DNA of 40,434 nt from Paulinella micropora. Its lineage: Eukaryota > Cercozoa > Imbricatea > Euglyphida. Under the pieces are notes generated by a model. It was not told the DNA's origin. It ran no database searches and was given only the letters and a program-made list of their open reading frames with translations. The DNA lies in assembly GCA_009731375.1 (NCBI GenBank), contig BJOX01000255.1:224799-265232 (forward strand). The letters are read 5' to 3'. Positions 8,672 to 20,445 of this stretch are shown here, piece by piece (the stretch's first letter is position 1; each line of letters starts with the position of its first letter). Made by a program: the position numbers and the translations under genes.

Positions 8672-10393
8672 TCAGTTTGAAACATGAAAATCGTACTTCT
8701 TACCGTTGTAAGGCTTACGTAAACGTTTGAGCTGTTCGGGAATGATATAGCCTTTAGCTTTGTAGTTGGTGCTTGGCTTGAACTGGATATCCCGATGCAC
8801 GACCTGATCATTCTCGCTGTCGAGTGTCATTTTCTTCCAGGAGTTGATAGGCTTCGTCCATTGGAGATGCGTCGGTCCCTCCGTGATTGTGCCGTCCGGA
8901 TGTGCAACCGGCTCCACGTAAACTGGGCGGTACTGCATATTAGATAGCGAAGTGATGCAGAATTGATGGACGCGGAAGTCGTCACGATCGTCTGTGGGGT
9001 CTTCATCCATGATCATCCCTAACTTGAGCAAGCCATCGTCGATGAAGGCTATCACCTCACCAACAACATAGTCCTTCTGGTCGTCATTGTGCGCCTGATC
9101 CTGGATCGGGTCGATGGCCTGAGCCAGTTCGGTTTGGGCCGTGTAGGGGCTGATGTGCGCAATGTCAATGTTGCGGAGGACCTTGTTGGTGTGCTCGTGC
9201 CGGAGGCGAAAGGTGTTATTGGAAAGTTTTTCCAATATAATGTAAGGGCCGTCGTGTTGGAGAACAGAAGAGGCGGGAATACCTTTGGTTGACTGCTTGG
9301 GGCGATAGACGGTGACTCGGTCACCCACCTTCCAATCGGGTAGCTTGCGTCGCCGTTGCTTGTTTTTCTGTTCGTTGGCAGCCTTGCGCGTGAAGGAGGC
9401 GTATTCCTTGACATACGCCGTGACAGCAATCCGAGCTATGCGGAGAGTGTCGAGTTGGTCCGATGTCTGGACGGTCGTCGAGCCAGACTTAGTCATTGCG
9501 GCGGTTGATCGAGCCGCGCGTTCAGCGATGACGTCGGGAGAATCGAAGATATCGATAGATGTACGTGGCTGGCGAGCCATCATACCTTCAAAAGCGGATA
9601 CGCCGGTGGCGGTAGAGACGTAAGTGTTCTGCGAGAACGACAGAGCTGGCATGGCCTTGGGCCAAGTCTTCTTGTCTTTGTCTGCGAGTGCCTGGATAGC
9701 GCGGCGGAGGCTTTGATGCCTGCGTTCTACCATGCCTAACTGATGGTGAGAGTATGGCGCGGTGGTGAGCCATTCGATTCCAGCCATGCTGCAGAAGGCC
9801 TTGGCAAGATTGCCACGGAAAGATCCATGATCGTCAGACAGGATGGCCTCAGGAAAACCAAAAAGGCAAACCCATCGGGCGAGAATGGTCTCAACGGTCT
9901 CTTCAGCAGTGGTGGAAAGGACTGGAATAAACAGTAAGTAACCTGCGAATAGATCTACTATAGTTAACACGTACTGTTCGAGTACGCCTTCGATGCCTAC
10001 ATGAACATGATCTATGCCTATAGCTTGACCTGGATGGCTCCAGACTAACGAGTTATAGCAGCCATGATTATCTGTGAGGCAGTTGACAAAAGTGGCAATT
10101 CTTGAGGATAGCCGCAATGTCAGCGTGCATCTTGTCTTTCCCATCGGGTCCGAACCATATGTATCGCTGATGGATGTATGAGGCAGGGTGGGACCTTTGC
10201 GTGATTCTGGATCAAGTGAGCATGGGAGACATTGCTTGCGTATGAGGGGATTCGGAACATATATACGGCGGCAGCGGTCGGGCATGATATGTACCGCTAG
10301 CCCTCCCTTGAAAAAGAGAAGAGTATTACCCTGGCCGATAGATGTAGATCCGTCCCAAAGCGGTTGTAAAAGGGGATCTTCTTTCTGCGCTGA
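8672..10393 (-). pseudogene. Element A integrase
   Basis: Integrase joins the cDNA copy to host DNA. The catalytic triad is visible: D in GIDHVHV, D in ILSDDHGSF, and E in GMVERRHQ, with 35 residues between the second D and the E. A GPY/F-type box, HDGPYIILEKLSNNTF, follows, and then a C-terminal module (VGEVIAFIDDG ... YRPVYVEP ... SWKKMTLD) that is also found in element B. The N-terminal zinc-binding part (H-x5-H ... CHFC) is at about 10090-10185 but in another frame than the sequence on either side, so two opposite frameshifts flank it. A further frameshift lies near 10415 in a CG-rich run. The upstream linker includes HIMPDRCRRIYVPN. The frame of the core is the one ending at 8672. Confidence 0.85.
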
Positions 10394-10800
10394 CTGGATA
10401 TCCGCGCGCGTGACGCGCGGGGCATGTGATGTAGCATAATATTAAGCACAGCATAGCGATCCAATCCAAAGTTATGAACAAGCCACACAAGGTTGTCCTC
10501 GAGGAAGACGATCTTGTGGCATGCTAATACTGTTTCACGAGAGATGGTCTCACCGTCGGGTATGAGGTGTACCATGTCTTGAGGAACAAGTACAGCAAAA
10601 GGCTTGTTGAGAGCAAAAAGTTGACGGGCTACGTCTGGAGCACGTTCCGCGGGCGGGATGACTATGGCATAGTCCCATGGGGCCTGTAAGGTCTTGATCG
10701 TTGGTGCACCGCGCAAAATCCGACAGTCGTGCTTCTTAAAGCGCGCGTCTAATTGCGGATGACTACCGTCAATCGCGAGCCAAAAGGAGCGTCCACTGGA
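10297..10800 (-). pseudogene. Element A RNase H-integrase linker (after an in-frame TAG)
   Basis: The frame of the RT/RNase H reading region continues past TAG at 10801-10803 without a shift: FWLAIDGSHPQLDARF, then IVIPPAERAPDVARQLF, to a stop at 10297. The true frame moves to the integrase frame near 10415. The region lies between RNase H and integrase, and no catalytic motif is seen. The stop is most simply a point mutation, since the host genes also use TAG as a stop. Confidence 0.65.
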
Positions 10801-12200
10801 CTATAACATAGTTTCCGGGATGGTGTCCAGTAGCTGATTCGTCGCTTCGACTTCCCCGAGGAGAGTGGGTTGGCCGGGCGATATACAAGGAACACGAGAG
10901 AGGGCATCAGGAAGGAGATTCTGTTCACCCTGAATGTATTCCACCTTGAAGCGGATAGTTTGAAGGTGGTCTAGGACCCATCCGACAACCATCGAGCTTC
11001 TGGCGTGGTATAGCCATATGAGCGGGCGATGATCAGTGACAATAGTCAGCGGATGATCACTAGCATCGATATAGTAACGGGATTGCTGAACTCCGTAAAT
11101 TATACCGTAAGCTTCCCGAACATACGTGACCCACCGAGACTGAGTATCCGTGAATTTAAGCGAGAAATAAGAGATGACGGGTGCAGACTTCTCAGGGCCC
11201 GAATGTAGAGCTCCACCGATGCCAACGATGCTAGCGTCTGTTCGAAGGTAGAGCTGCTGCGTTTTGTTGTACTTGGCGAGGATCGGTAGCGATGTCAGGA
11301 CACGCTTGAGTTTTGCAAAACATTTCTTCTCTTTTTCACGGAAAAAGTTGGGTCCCGTAGGCCGGGCGTTCGCAGACTTGAGTAGATCGGAGAGCGGCGC
11401 CACCAAGCGAGAGTAGTTGGGAATATGTGCCTGAATAAAGTTGGTCATACCGAGTATAGATCGAACCTCGGTGATGTTCTGCGGTTCAGAGATCATCAGG
11501 ATCGCGTCAATCTTGCTTGTGTCGGCGGCGACACCTTTATTGCTGCAGACTTTGCCGAGCACGGGAAGTGGGTTGTAGCCAATGCGTAGCTTGTCCGCGG
11601 CGAAGTAACAGCCGGCTGCCTCCGCAGCCTCCATGAGCTTCTCCAGTTGGCTCATGTGGACGTCGAAGTCGTCGTGAGCCAAATGTACGTCGTCGATATA
11701 TGCCGCAGCCGTCTGGCCCCAAAAGGGGAGATGGCCGAAAGAATTGTCGACTGCGCGTTGGAAGTCACCACTGCCAGGGGCGCGGTGGATACCCTGCGTC
11801 ATATAGTTGGGGACTAGAAGTCCACGAGGAGTCCATACGGCGAGGATGTCGCGGCTACCGTCTGTAGGGTCGATCTTCAGGTGCGAAAAACCATCAACCA
11901 TGTCCAACGCGGAGAGATAGTTATATCCCGCGAAGGGCTCACGGTGATGATCGGGGTTAGGAAGGCCGGGGACCGGAAGGATGAGCCGGTCGTTAACCGC
12001 GTGGTAGTCGAATACCATGCGGATGCCTTTGAAATGATCCTGCAAGAGGGAGTTAAACTTGCCTACAGGGCACAGTCTAATAGCCCACTCACAATTAGGA
12101 GAGGCAAAAGTCTTATAGCGGCCAGTAGCAAGCATAACGTCTGCCCACTGGGTCAGGAACTCTCTGACAGCAGGAGTCCATCTAGGGCAGGGAACCCAAA
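10801..12200 (-). pseudogene. Element A reverse transcriptase and RNase H
   Basis: Copies element RNA into DNA and removes the RNA strand. RT motifs in order: RMVFDYHAVNDRLI, SALDMVDGFSHLKID, and the catalytic box AAYIDDVHLA. The connection region carries ILGMTNFIQAHIPNYS. RNase H motifs: LRTDASIVGIGGAL, REAYGIIYGVQQ, and IVTDHRPLIWL, followed by YIQGEQNLLPDALSR. Translation is continuous from about 12200; the upstream part VREFLTQWADVMLATG is in the same frame, and a one-base loss in a CCC run near 12200 separates it from the preceding reading region. It ends at TAG 10801 (see the linker entry). Confidence 0.92.
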
Positions 12201-12790
12201 TAGGGCACCTGGACGTAGCTTCAAAGAGATAACGGTGTGCGTAAAACAGCCAGCCTTTTCGTGGAATCGGTCGCCGTAACGCTCTAGAAAATCTTTCGCT
12301 CTTTTCTTTTGAGGGGGAGTGAGGCTGGAGCTAATAGTATCCGGGCCGAACTTGGGTTTAGGTGGTTCGGCCTTCTTTTCCTTCTGTTCGTCTAGGTATT
12401 GTCGGCATAATCGTTCTGAAAGCATCAAAACGGGGTCTGGGAATAGGCCTGTGATGTCATCTGGTGTGACGAGTAGAATACCTGGGTCAGAAGTCATATT
12501 CATAGAGAGCCAGTCTAGACCGCTAATCGGGGGATGTTCCCTGTCATGCGGTAACATTAGCTGGGCCACAATATGGGGTTTGATAGGATTTGAATACGGC
12601 TCCGTGGGTTGTCACTGCGTCCTGCACATCTCCGGCTCATGTTGAGGGGAGTGTGGTCTGAAGCGCGGCTGTCCCGGAGAAGGGGGCGATTGACATTGTG
12701 ATCCAGCCAATGTTCGAAGCATAAGCATCGAGTGGGATGGTACACGTTTCGTGTTTTGTTGCCGGAGATGGGTTGCGCGTGGTGCATACA
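12153..12790 (-). pseudogene. Element A pre-RT region with a degenerate protease-like segment
   Basis: The minus-strand frame reads ISGLDWLSMN, which resembles the ILGxDWL end of retroviral-type proteases, then a hydrophilic linker (PPQKKRAKDFLERYGDRF) leading into RT. Upstream, at about 12700-12750, another frame gives IPLDAYASNIGWITMS, where a protease would have D-T/S-G; here it is DAY, so if this is a protease it has lost its catalytic signature. A TGA at 12612 breaks the frame. A separate intact DTG protease lies at 16230-16800. Confidence 0.45.
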
Positions 12791-13967
12791 CTTTGCTGCG
12801 CGTTTCCGGAACTAAGTTCTGGGGTCGGCTGTAAGCCGGTCGGGGCAGGCTAGGCTCGCTCCGCACGCGTCTCGGACCGCGCCTTGGCAGTGTGCTTAGG
12901 GGTGCATTTCTCCGAGCCGGAATACCCGTAGTCCATCTCTGGACCGGATTTTTCCAGCCATGGATCATGGCCTGTCGCATACGCTGCTGTTGTGCTTGGT
13001 GTTGAGAGCGTATGGGCTTGCGTTCACCTTGTGACACAGCCCGAAGGTACCGCCTACCTTGGCGGTCATAGGCTACTTCATGATAGTGCCATGTTCGTAC
13101 CTTATGGGTTTTGCCGCGGCTGCCTCGTTTCCTCCGCTCCTTGTTCTTGTTCTTATCTTCCTTCTTCCCCTGCTTATCTGTCGTCCGGCTACCCGATGTT
13201 GCGCTCGGGGCTGGAGCAGAGCTGGAGGACGAGGATGAAGAAGAAGAAGAAGACGAGAAAGAGGAGGATGAGGAACCATCTTTGTAGTCGTCGTCGTCGT
13301 GACTGCGTCGTCGTCGGTCGGGCTGGCAGCTGGTCTTGGGTTTCTTGAATTTCCGGCGTATCGTCTTGCTGCCGGCATCCACGTCGTCGTCGGCGGGCAG
13401 AAAGTCTTCTCTTTCATCCTTGCCACTACGCCCTTGGCGTTCGTATTCCTCTTTCTCTTCCTCTTCCTCATTACGCGCTCTACTGTATTCCAATCGCCGC
13501 TGTGATCTCGAGTCAGCGGATGAGAGGCCGCGTGGATTCGAGCGGGATGAAATGCGCGGAGAGGGGGAGATGCGGTCATGTGGAGACCATTCCTCCAGCT
13601 GACTCCGGGAGACGCGTGAGGAAGGGAGCTGAAATCCCCAGAGGCGTTTCAGCGGCTGAAGAGATGTAGGACCTGTGATTGTAAATCGTATAGCATGCGC
13701 TCCTTCCACGGCTGACACCGCGGGAGGAAATGTGGGAGGACCCTGTGAGGAAGATGATGACGATGATGACGATGATGACGATGATGACGATGATGACGAT
13801 GATGACGATGATGACAAAAATGTCGATGGTGCTTGCGATAATGATGTGGGGGCAGCTGGTGAAAAGGGCGAAGGGGTGGAATCCCGCCGAGCTGTGAGTT
13901 TCCACCGGTGGTCCGAATTCTTGGAGAGCTCGAGTACTGGATAGGTCGTCTCCGGCCTTCCAGTCAC
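12612..13967 (-). pseudogene. Element A Ser-rich and basic region of unknown role
   Basis: One open frame of 451 codons, with poly-Ser tracts (GAT/GAC repeats on the plus strand at 13755-13815), a mixed charged region (YSRARNEEEEEKEEYE), and an Arg/Lys/Gln-rich end with KVRTWHYHEVAYDRQGRR. The low complexity means that length alone proves little. The position between the accessory region and RT, and the basic tail, might fit a nucleocapsid-like or second gag-like part, but no zinc knuckle is seen. Unidentified. Confidence 0.4.
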
Positions 13968-14091
13968 CGGAGCGGGAGGAAGTTGCCCGTTCGTGGAAAA
14001 CCATTGTCCGCGTCCTGGGGAAGGATGACGTTTTGGAACAAACTCAAGACGGCAATGTGTGCTCCAGGAAAAGACTGAATCCCAACCAGGA

Positions 14092-16251
14092 TCAACGGGA
14101 ACTAGCGGAAGGTTTAGATAGGCCGATATCTCGTGAATCCCGGAGGTCTACCCGAGTTCCAAGATAGGTCGAGGCGAGATCGGGGCGCACGATGTTTGGT
14201 ATCGTTTCCTTGATAATATTATCCATTTCGTCCTGTATGGATGGGACACCGTATGGGTAACCCTTGGCCCGCAGTGCCCTCGAATACGGATTCAAGATGT
14301 CTGCAAGACAAGGTGAATACGTGCTTGGGTGCACTACTACCTGGGTTTCCTCATAAGCCGGCACGTTGAGCATATGCTGCAGTGCCCGCACCTCTGTTTG
14401 CACCTGTATAAAAAAGGGGACATTCGCGATGGTTGTACAGTACCACTTCTGGTCGTGTGCCGTAGAAGGCAGGTCCCGAAGAAGATATCTCTGTACCGGG
14501 GCTAAAGTGTCTATACCCCTGGTCCATCGCGTTGATTCAAGAGGTTCAGCTTTTGCTCTAATATTTCTCTGTTCGGGAGATCAGTGAAGAGGCGCGCGAG
14601 CATGCCTCCATTGGGACTTACATCCCACAAATCGTCATGTCCATGTTTGCGAAATAGTTCGCCGGCAGATCCGCGAAAAAGGGGAAAGTCGGGCGCGGGT
14701 ATCCGATAGATCGCTTGATATCATGTGGGTGAGTGCAGTATCTTATGGCAGAATTCGATGGCAATCGAAAAAGGTAGTAGAGACATGCAAACCACTGCCA
14801 TATGTGCTCAAAGGCAAAATGGTATCGTACGAAAATAGGGCAGCCGAGATAGTCCTCATCATGCTGTCCTATGCTCCCCCTTGATCGTACCGGTACCGCC
14901 GATACAGTGTGGGACCATGGGAATGGGACTACGTGGTTCATAATCTGCTGAGACACACTCTGTCCCCCATGTCCCGGGTAGAGCCCTGATAGGTGGCCCA
15001 TGAAACAATATGGTTGTTCGTGCGAGTATGATATGTAATGCCTAAAAAGCAGGGTATCGGATATCGGTTCTTGTTGGTCCAACCCAAAAGCCAGAATTGA
15101 GGCCAATTGAGCTCTGGATCGTCCCCAAACCGGCGGATGGTGAAACATCGTCAGTGGGGCCCGACTCATAACCATGGCCGGCAATACCAACTTGAGAGGG
15201 AGACCGTTCAGCAGATTACTGATATGCTTCGGGGTACGGTTCGTTTCGACGAACGGGATGTTGCTGCGGTTAGTTACCGTAGGGTTTTTGTGATAGCGAT
15301 CGTGATGCGCATCCACTTCGGTGCGTATATCGAGGCGCATCCAATCATCCTGGGGGTTGGTTTGTATGGGGGCTGGTCCTTGCAAGCAAGGAACAAAAAC
15401 GATACCCTCCGATAGGAGGACATCCTCGGGCTGGGAAAGGCCCGAGCCACGCTCCTGATGACAGATGTCATGGTTTTCATAGTGACACCTGCAAAGGTAT
15501 GAACGACTTGGCAGTCGATGTAACCTGGGCCAATATAAGGCGCGATGTATCCCTTGTTGTAGAGGAATATGCGGTCTCTATTGTTGACCTGTGCCATGAT
15601 CTCTGGCAACTGGCGTAGGGATATCCGGGCCCACGCCGTAGCCTGTTGGACTCTAGGGGCTACGTACGCTACTGATCTGATCAGTTGGCTCGAGTATAAG
15701 CGCGTGGCCACGTAACTATATCGGTGCATGTCCTCATATCTTTCCAACTCACGGTGCTGTGAGAAACACCGATCTAGATGTATGTGGCCGCCGGTTGTTG
15801 GGATTCTATACCCACCGTCCTCGCGGATCTCGAGTCGGTGTCGCACTATTTCAATATTGCCTGGATCGTTAAAAGACGAGAAGACAGACGAGACAGAGGA
15901 GAAGCAAGAGGACAGTACCGACGGTGTGAAAGTGGGTTCTATGGAGGACTCCCTGGGTCCTAACCGGCTAGGCGTATCGGCTGATCCGGGCTTGCGTGCC
16001 CACTCGCTAGGAGACGCGGTGGAGGGAGTGGGTGATGATCCTCCGGGAGTCTCTTCGCTTTCTTCTTTCTCTTCCTGTTCCTCCTTATCATCACTCCCGT
16101 CAGTGGTGATCGCCACCAAGGGGAGGTGACTGAAGGGAAATTCCTTAAGGTCTTGCTTTTGGGCTTCCTCCTCGCTATCATCCGAGGGGAGGTCCATTAG
16201 CGTGACCACCTGTTGGCAAGGACCATCTCTTAGGATTGTCCTGCTTCGCAA
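14092..16251 (-). pseudogene. Element A accessory protein region (between protease and RT)
   Basis: Three overlapping or adjacent frames (16251-15274, 15385-14618, 14403-14092) read as one broken protein of about 650-700 residues. It starts with an acidic, Glu-rich stretch and goes on as a Tyr/His/Trp-rich globular part. No catalytic motif or known family recognised. Short blocks match the third ORF of element B in the same order: GHLSGLYPGHGGQSVSQQI (14942-14998), DEDYLGCPIFVRYHF, QRYLLR, and ALRAKGYPYG followed by DEMDNIIKE (14206-14286). Accessory genes between protease and RT are unusual in Ty3/gypsy elements. Frame changes near 15300-15385 and 14405-14617 show decay or sequence error. 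Confidence 0.6.
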
Positions 16252-16800
16252 ACTTGATTGACAGTCTCGCTGGGCTGTCGGGGCGGGGTCAGGATCTCAA
16301 ACTCATCCAAGAGGATTTGTTCGTTCTCCGCCCGTATCGGCACGGTCGGCCACTGTTGACCAGCTGCCATACGGGTGACAAGGGCATCCGTGGATATGTT
16401 GGTCTGCATGATAAGGGCAGTACCAAGCAAAATATCCGCTCCCGGGGGAACATGCTGAGAGGTGTAAAGGTAAATCTCATCCCAGCCTCTTGTGGGGAGG
16501 ACTTGGATGTAGAGACGTATGCCTCTAACCATGGTTATGATCCCTTGAGCCGTGCGGGCTGTCAGGATAGGCAAGTCCATTTCAGTCAGGCCCATCTTGG
16601 AAGACAAGCATGGGTGGATCAGCCCCAAGGTATTACATCCAGTGTCAATTATGACAAAGATGTCGATAGCCTTATCGGCAGTCTGATCCAGTCCGGCAAT
16701 AGCCAGGACCCTTCCTTGAAGGACATTTGCCTTACAAGGTCGTACGGGAGCGACATAGCGGCATTCAAGAGCCGTGTCAGTCCGTCGTCCAATATATTAT
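16230..16800 (-). pseudogene. Element A aspartic protease (retropepsin)
   Basis: Cleaves the Gag-Pol polyprotein. The minus-strand frame opens after a TAA at about 16800 and reads VLQGRVLAIAGLDQTADKA, then the active-site box IFVIIDTGCNTLGLI with D-T-G, and about 70 residues later ADILLGTALIM, the usual hydrophobic-Gly flap partner near the end. The length from DTG to the LG motif suits a retropepsin. The frame differs by one base from the gag tail upstream (frame of 16858-16649), which could be a real gag-pol frameshift or an indel. It continues to TAG-type termination near 16230, overlapping the accessory region. Confidence 0.8.
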
Positions 16801-16814
16801 GGGTGCTTACCTGG

Positions 16815-17525
16815 TCAGGGTCGTCTTCCGTCGCATGAGCAGCCATCACCGCCGGCATAGGGGCATCCTTGCGTTCCTTGCGGTCCTTGCCCGGGGCCAG
16901 AGCGTTGCTTTCCGGCCCGCGGGGGGCACCAATGCGAGTTGAGCCCTTTCTCTAGATCGCGCGTGCGTGTCCTACATACTTCGAGTGTATGATTTGGTTT
17001 ATCCACCTTGCCAAAATGTTGACAGTAGGCGCAGGGCTCGGAGCTCTTGTTGTGCGGCGCGCGGTTCTCCTTGGCGGAGTCCTTCGTCCATTGGGCCGGC
17101 TTGGCGATCTTGATCGCGTTGGCCCCAGAAAAGCGTGCAGTCTTTGTTGTACGCCCGCCGGACGAACTCGAAGGCGCATGGCCCTTGCGTTGGTCCGGGC
17201 CAGACTTCGGCTTGTTCTGCTGATGGGGGGCCGGCGCTTGCTTCGCCACGACCTGCAGCTGACTACCCGAGGGGATGTCGCGGGGCCACTTGGTTCTTGG
17301 TTTCTTCGTGCTCTCCTTGGCCCTCTCCTTACGAGGAGGGCGCCGGCCGTAATCAGAATCCGGTGCCGTCAGGATCATCTTGGGGTCCCAATCCGTCAAG
17401 GTACGTGAATTGCCTTGAGGATAAGGTACCTCAGTTCCTCCAACGTGCGTGTCGGCGCAATACCCCGTTTCCTTCTTTCTATTTGCAGGGCCCGTATGTG
17501 TTGTATCTCCATAGGGGAGACACAT
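16815..17525 (-). pseudogene. Element A nucleocapsid part of Gag with zinc knuckle variant
   Basis: A Lys/Arg/Pro/Ser-rich tail followed by CAYCQHFGKVDKPNHTLEVC, that is C-x2-C-x10-H-x4-C. The common retroviral knuckle is C-x2-C-x4-H-x4-C, so the middle spacing is six residues longer. The basic region should bind the element RNA. A run of C/G at about 16918-16928 marks a likely frame change into the frame 16858-16649, which carries an acidic tail (HATEDDPDQVSTHNILDD). Confidence 0.7.
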
Positions 17526-17797
17526 CGCCGGGCTACCTCATACTTATGGGTTTCCTCGGCCACAAGGCCTTCGTTCTGCAGCTGCCTGAAGAGCTTCTGT
17601 AAACGCGTGATGAAAGTGACCAAGTTTTCTTTCGACCGTCTCTTCATGTCATTTCTGTAGCTCGGGCCGAAAGGCTTGGTGACGTCGTAGACGATGTCTA
17701 TTTTCCATCGTGAGTCTACTTGGTACTCCAGCCAGATCCATGGCAAAAGCTGCAGAGACTTCACGTAAGAGTCTTGGAAGAAATTCTTGCCGACCAC
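17396..17797 (-). pseudogene. Element A capsid domain of Gag, second half
   Basis: Reads FFQDSYVKSLQLLPWIW, then WKIDIVYDVTKPFG, then RRSKENLVTFITRLQKLFRQ, the W ... F ... E/N ... F-x-x-L-Q pattern of the retrotransposon Gag (capsid) family. It joins the reading region upstream (17761-19374) through an overlap in a different frame at 17761-17797, so one indel or a programmed shift lies there. Confidence 0.75.
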
Positions 17798-19374
17798 GCG
17801 TTGAGGAATATCTCGGCCTCAGACTGGGTCATAAAAAGAGAAAGATTTGAAAGAAACAGACGCAAGGTGTATACTAATGATACGTGGTCGAACTTTAACT
17901 TTTTTATCTCCCCCAGGTGGCGTTGTCGTCGTTCGGTAGCCGTCTCAAATGGCGCCACCATCATAAGGACGGTGCTGCCACTAAAGCGTATACCATTCCG
18001 GGTACGTGACGATTCGCAACTACTCGACGAGGGCTGCTCCCCACTACTAGAGGCTGCACTAGCTGTCGCACTGCTCCCAGACGGGTTGTCCACCTCCTCT
18101 TCGATCGTCGGGGCAGCTGGGCCGGCTAAAGCCGTTCCGGCTACCACTGGCGTGACCGCTGCGGAGGCTGCGGATTCCGCGACCGCCGTCCCGGTCTCTC
18201 CATCTTCGTCGCTCCCACCAGCTGGCGGGAGCGCTTGCCTAACTGTGGAAAAAGTCACGATACGTGGAGGGGCAGAACGGGGTCGGCTTGAGGACTGCCC
18301 GACTCGGGGGGATAGGGGGAGGCTGTCACCGTCGGCCGGCTCTGCCCCTCGCTCGGGAGAGAAAGAGAACAGAAGCCGGTCCTTCGGCTCTTCTTCCTCC
18401 TCGACTACCCTTCCGTATGGGGAGACGAAAAGCGCGCCGCTGTCTTCGTACCGGGAGTCCGGAGGGGAGGCGAATGATCCCGGGAGGCTTGGGCTCCGTT
18501 GAGAAAACCTCGGGGTCGGGGATGAGCTATACCCTGATGCTAGTGGGGAAAGTACCCCATCAGAAGCCGGTCTCGGTCGGGAAAACAGGGAACGATGTGC
18601 CTCTGACCCGCCTATGGGGCCCAGACTACTTCCTGAAGGGCGAGAGGATCGACCTGGGAGGGCTGTGATGGGGCCAACAAAGCGTTGGGAGCCTGTTGGG
18701 GGGAACCTTACCGGGGCGGGGGCCTCCATGAAGCGCGAATCCGATGACGATGCTGCCGCCGTAGCCGGAGGCATCGTCGCTGCCGTAGCTGTAGCCGTGG
18801 TCGTAGTCGTAGTCGTAGTCGCAGTCGTTGCTCCTGCCAGCGGGGGGCGAGTTGGGCCCATGGTAGGAGCCGCCGTAGCAGCTGGTGCAGGAACCGTCAC
18901 GTAACGTATGGAGTTGGGGACGTTGTCCGGGGACAGAACCCAACCGACCTTTTTCGCAAGGTCTTTGTACCTACTTATAGCTAGGTCTCTCTCACCCCTA
19001 TAAGCGGTCCACTTGTGGAAAAGGGATGGGTCTAAGCAATAATCCAACATCTGCTCAAGGGGCTGCAAGGGGAGAAAAAGCTTCTCCTCAAGATTGAGAA
19101 GGCCGTCCTTTACTGCTTTCGCCAAGAGGGGGCCGAGGTCCTTATTTAAAGTCATTAGTACGACCTTAATGAAGTGGGCGTGGCTGATTCCGTCCGTCTG
19201 GGGCGAGAGCTTCTTGGCCGAGCCGTCCTTGAGTGCCTTCCTGTATGTGTCCATGAAGGGGACCTTGAGGTTGGTGCGCAGCGTACGAGAGATGTTGAGG
19301 CATTCTTCACGGAGGTAGACTTCCTGACTGACCAGGTCGTAATTGGGGCGTGGAAATGAGGCTGGAAGGCTCAT
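17761..19374 (-). pseudogene. Element A Gag, N-terminal part
   Basis: The first ATG of the frame is at 19374 (MSLPASFPRPNYDLVSQ); the open frame extends 13 codons further upstream without an ATG. The first 190 residues are helical and charged (DKAIS-like blocks, QPLEQMLDYCLDPSLF, KWTAYRGERDLAISRY). Then comes a Thr/Ala/Ser/Pro-rich linker of about 250 residues, and then the start of the capsid domain (MMVAPFETATERRQRHLG ... SLFMTQSEAEIFLNAW). The frame ends at 17761, and the capsid continues in the next frame. Residues 1 to about 97 are repeated almost perfectly at 34291-34581. Confidence 0.8.
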
Positions 19375-19764
19375 TTTGTCACACCTGAACGTAGAAGGCC
19401 CACGATGTAGCAAACAGGTCTGGAATTTGCAAAGGAGACCTTTAGGGTTGGTTGCTACTCGATGGGTCTTGCTTGAGGGACTGTCCTATGTATGGAAGGG
19501 ACTTGAACAGACCTGAACAGACTTGAACAAGACTTGAATACATAGTACAAGTCGCCTCTCTGCGTGTGGTGAACATGAACAACGGTCACCATGACCGGCC
19601 ACTCAAAGACAGGTGAACTAGCTGACCTGTGTGGGTGTAATGGCAGATCTTGAGCTTGCTCGCTGTTGGTGTTTCCACAAGCAGGTATGTGTTCCCCAAT
19701 TCGAGCTGTGCACAGCACACACTAAGTGTGACTCTTCCGAAAATAAAGGGAAATTCGACTGAAT
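19375..19764 (-). other. Element A 5' leader
   Basis: 390 bp between the LTR and the gag ATG, without a convincing gene. The bases next to the LTR (ATTCAGTCGAATTTCCC on the minus strand) do not start with TGG, so no standard tRNA primer site is recognised. Confidence 0.5.
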
Positions 19765-20445
19765 TGTAAGTCTTGACTACCCTACTGTGAGGAAATTACC
19801 AACCGGCATTCAAATGAATACACACACGGCTGTCCGAAGTTTGATCTCAAATACTTTCGAGAACAGGGAAGGTACCAAAAGACGCTGGGATGGTCAATTC
19901 CAGTTTATTTAGTACACTTGCTTGACAGACTACTTGTCCCTTGCGAAACAATGCAAATTCTGAGAACTAACGAAGAGTAATTTCAATTGCTACACGTGTT
20001 GTGTAGCAGTTGGAGTTGTTCAAGTCAGTCTGAGAAAAATAAAGAAACTCAATATGTTAAGTATTACCACTTTAACTAACCTATCTGACTTGTTTTAGCA
20101 TTTTACTTGGAGTGGTGACTGGAACCGGAAAACACTGTACAAGGAAATAGAGTATGACTAGAGACCGGAAATAGCTGTCAAAGGAATACAATAAAAGTTT
20201 CAGATATGGGGAAAAAAGGCAATAGTCAAGCTTTTCTAAAAAGCTAGCTGTTAAAGGGAAATAAATTAATATGTTAACGGCAGTTGAAAACGTAACAACT
20301 ACAAGTTATGACAGTTGATAAATAAACGGAAAAATGAAGTAACGGAACTAAACTTGAATAGAAGTGTAAACTTGAAGTAAAAACAGTTGAAGAAAGTTTA
20401 ATACAATATTGAATGTTTCGGTCCGGTACGGTAGTCATTCCGATA
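19765..20445 (-). repeat. Right LTR (5' LTR of element A)
   Basis: 681 bp, matched by 7731-8403 (diverged) and 34972-35652 (near identical). Starts TGTAAGTCT on the plus strand. The outer end is placed where similarity to the left LTR stops (CCGATA); a canonical CA end eight bases earlier, at GTCA (20437), is possible. Confidence 0.8.

Larger units (their letters stand above)
7731..20445 (-). mobile_element. Element A: Ty3/gypsy-type LTR retrotransposon, decayed
   Basis: Two copies of one LTR lie at 7731-8403 and 19765-20445, with gag, protease, an extra protein region, a Ser-rich region, RT, RNase H and integrase between them, all on the minus strand. Integrase after RNase H is the Ty3/gypsy order. 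CTTTT at 7727-7731 and CTTTT at 20446-20450 may be the target-site duplication. The coding part is broken by many frameshifts and by TAG at 10801 and TGA at 12612, so this copy is not functional as assembled. The internal length, about 11.4 kb, is long for the group. The left LTR differs from the right at several per cent of positions and could alternatively be the 5' LTR of the gag-like gene at 5789-7010. Confidence 0.75.

Noticed and set aside
19740-19764. tRNA primer binding site next to the 5' LTR
   Set aside because: The sequence does not begin with TGG and matches no tRNA 3' end that I know.
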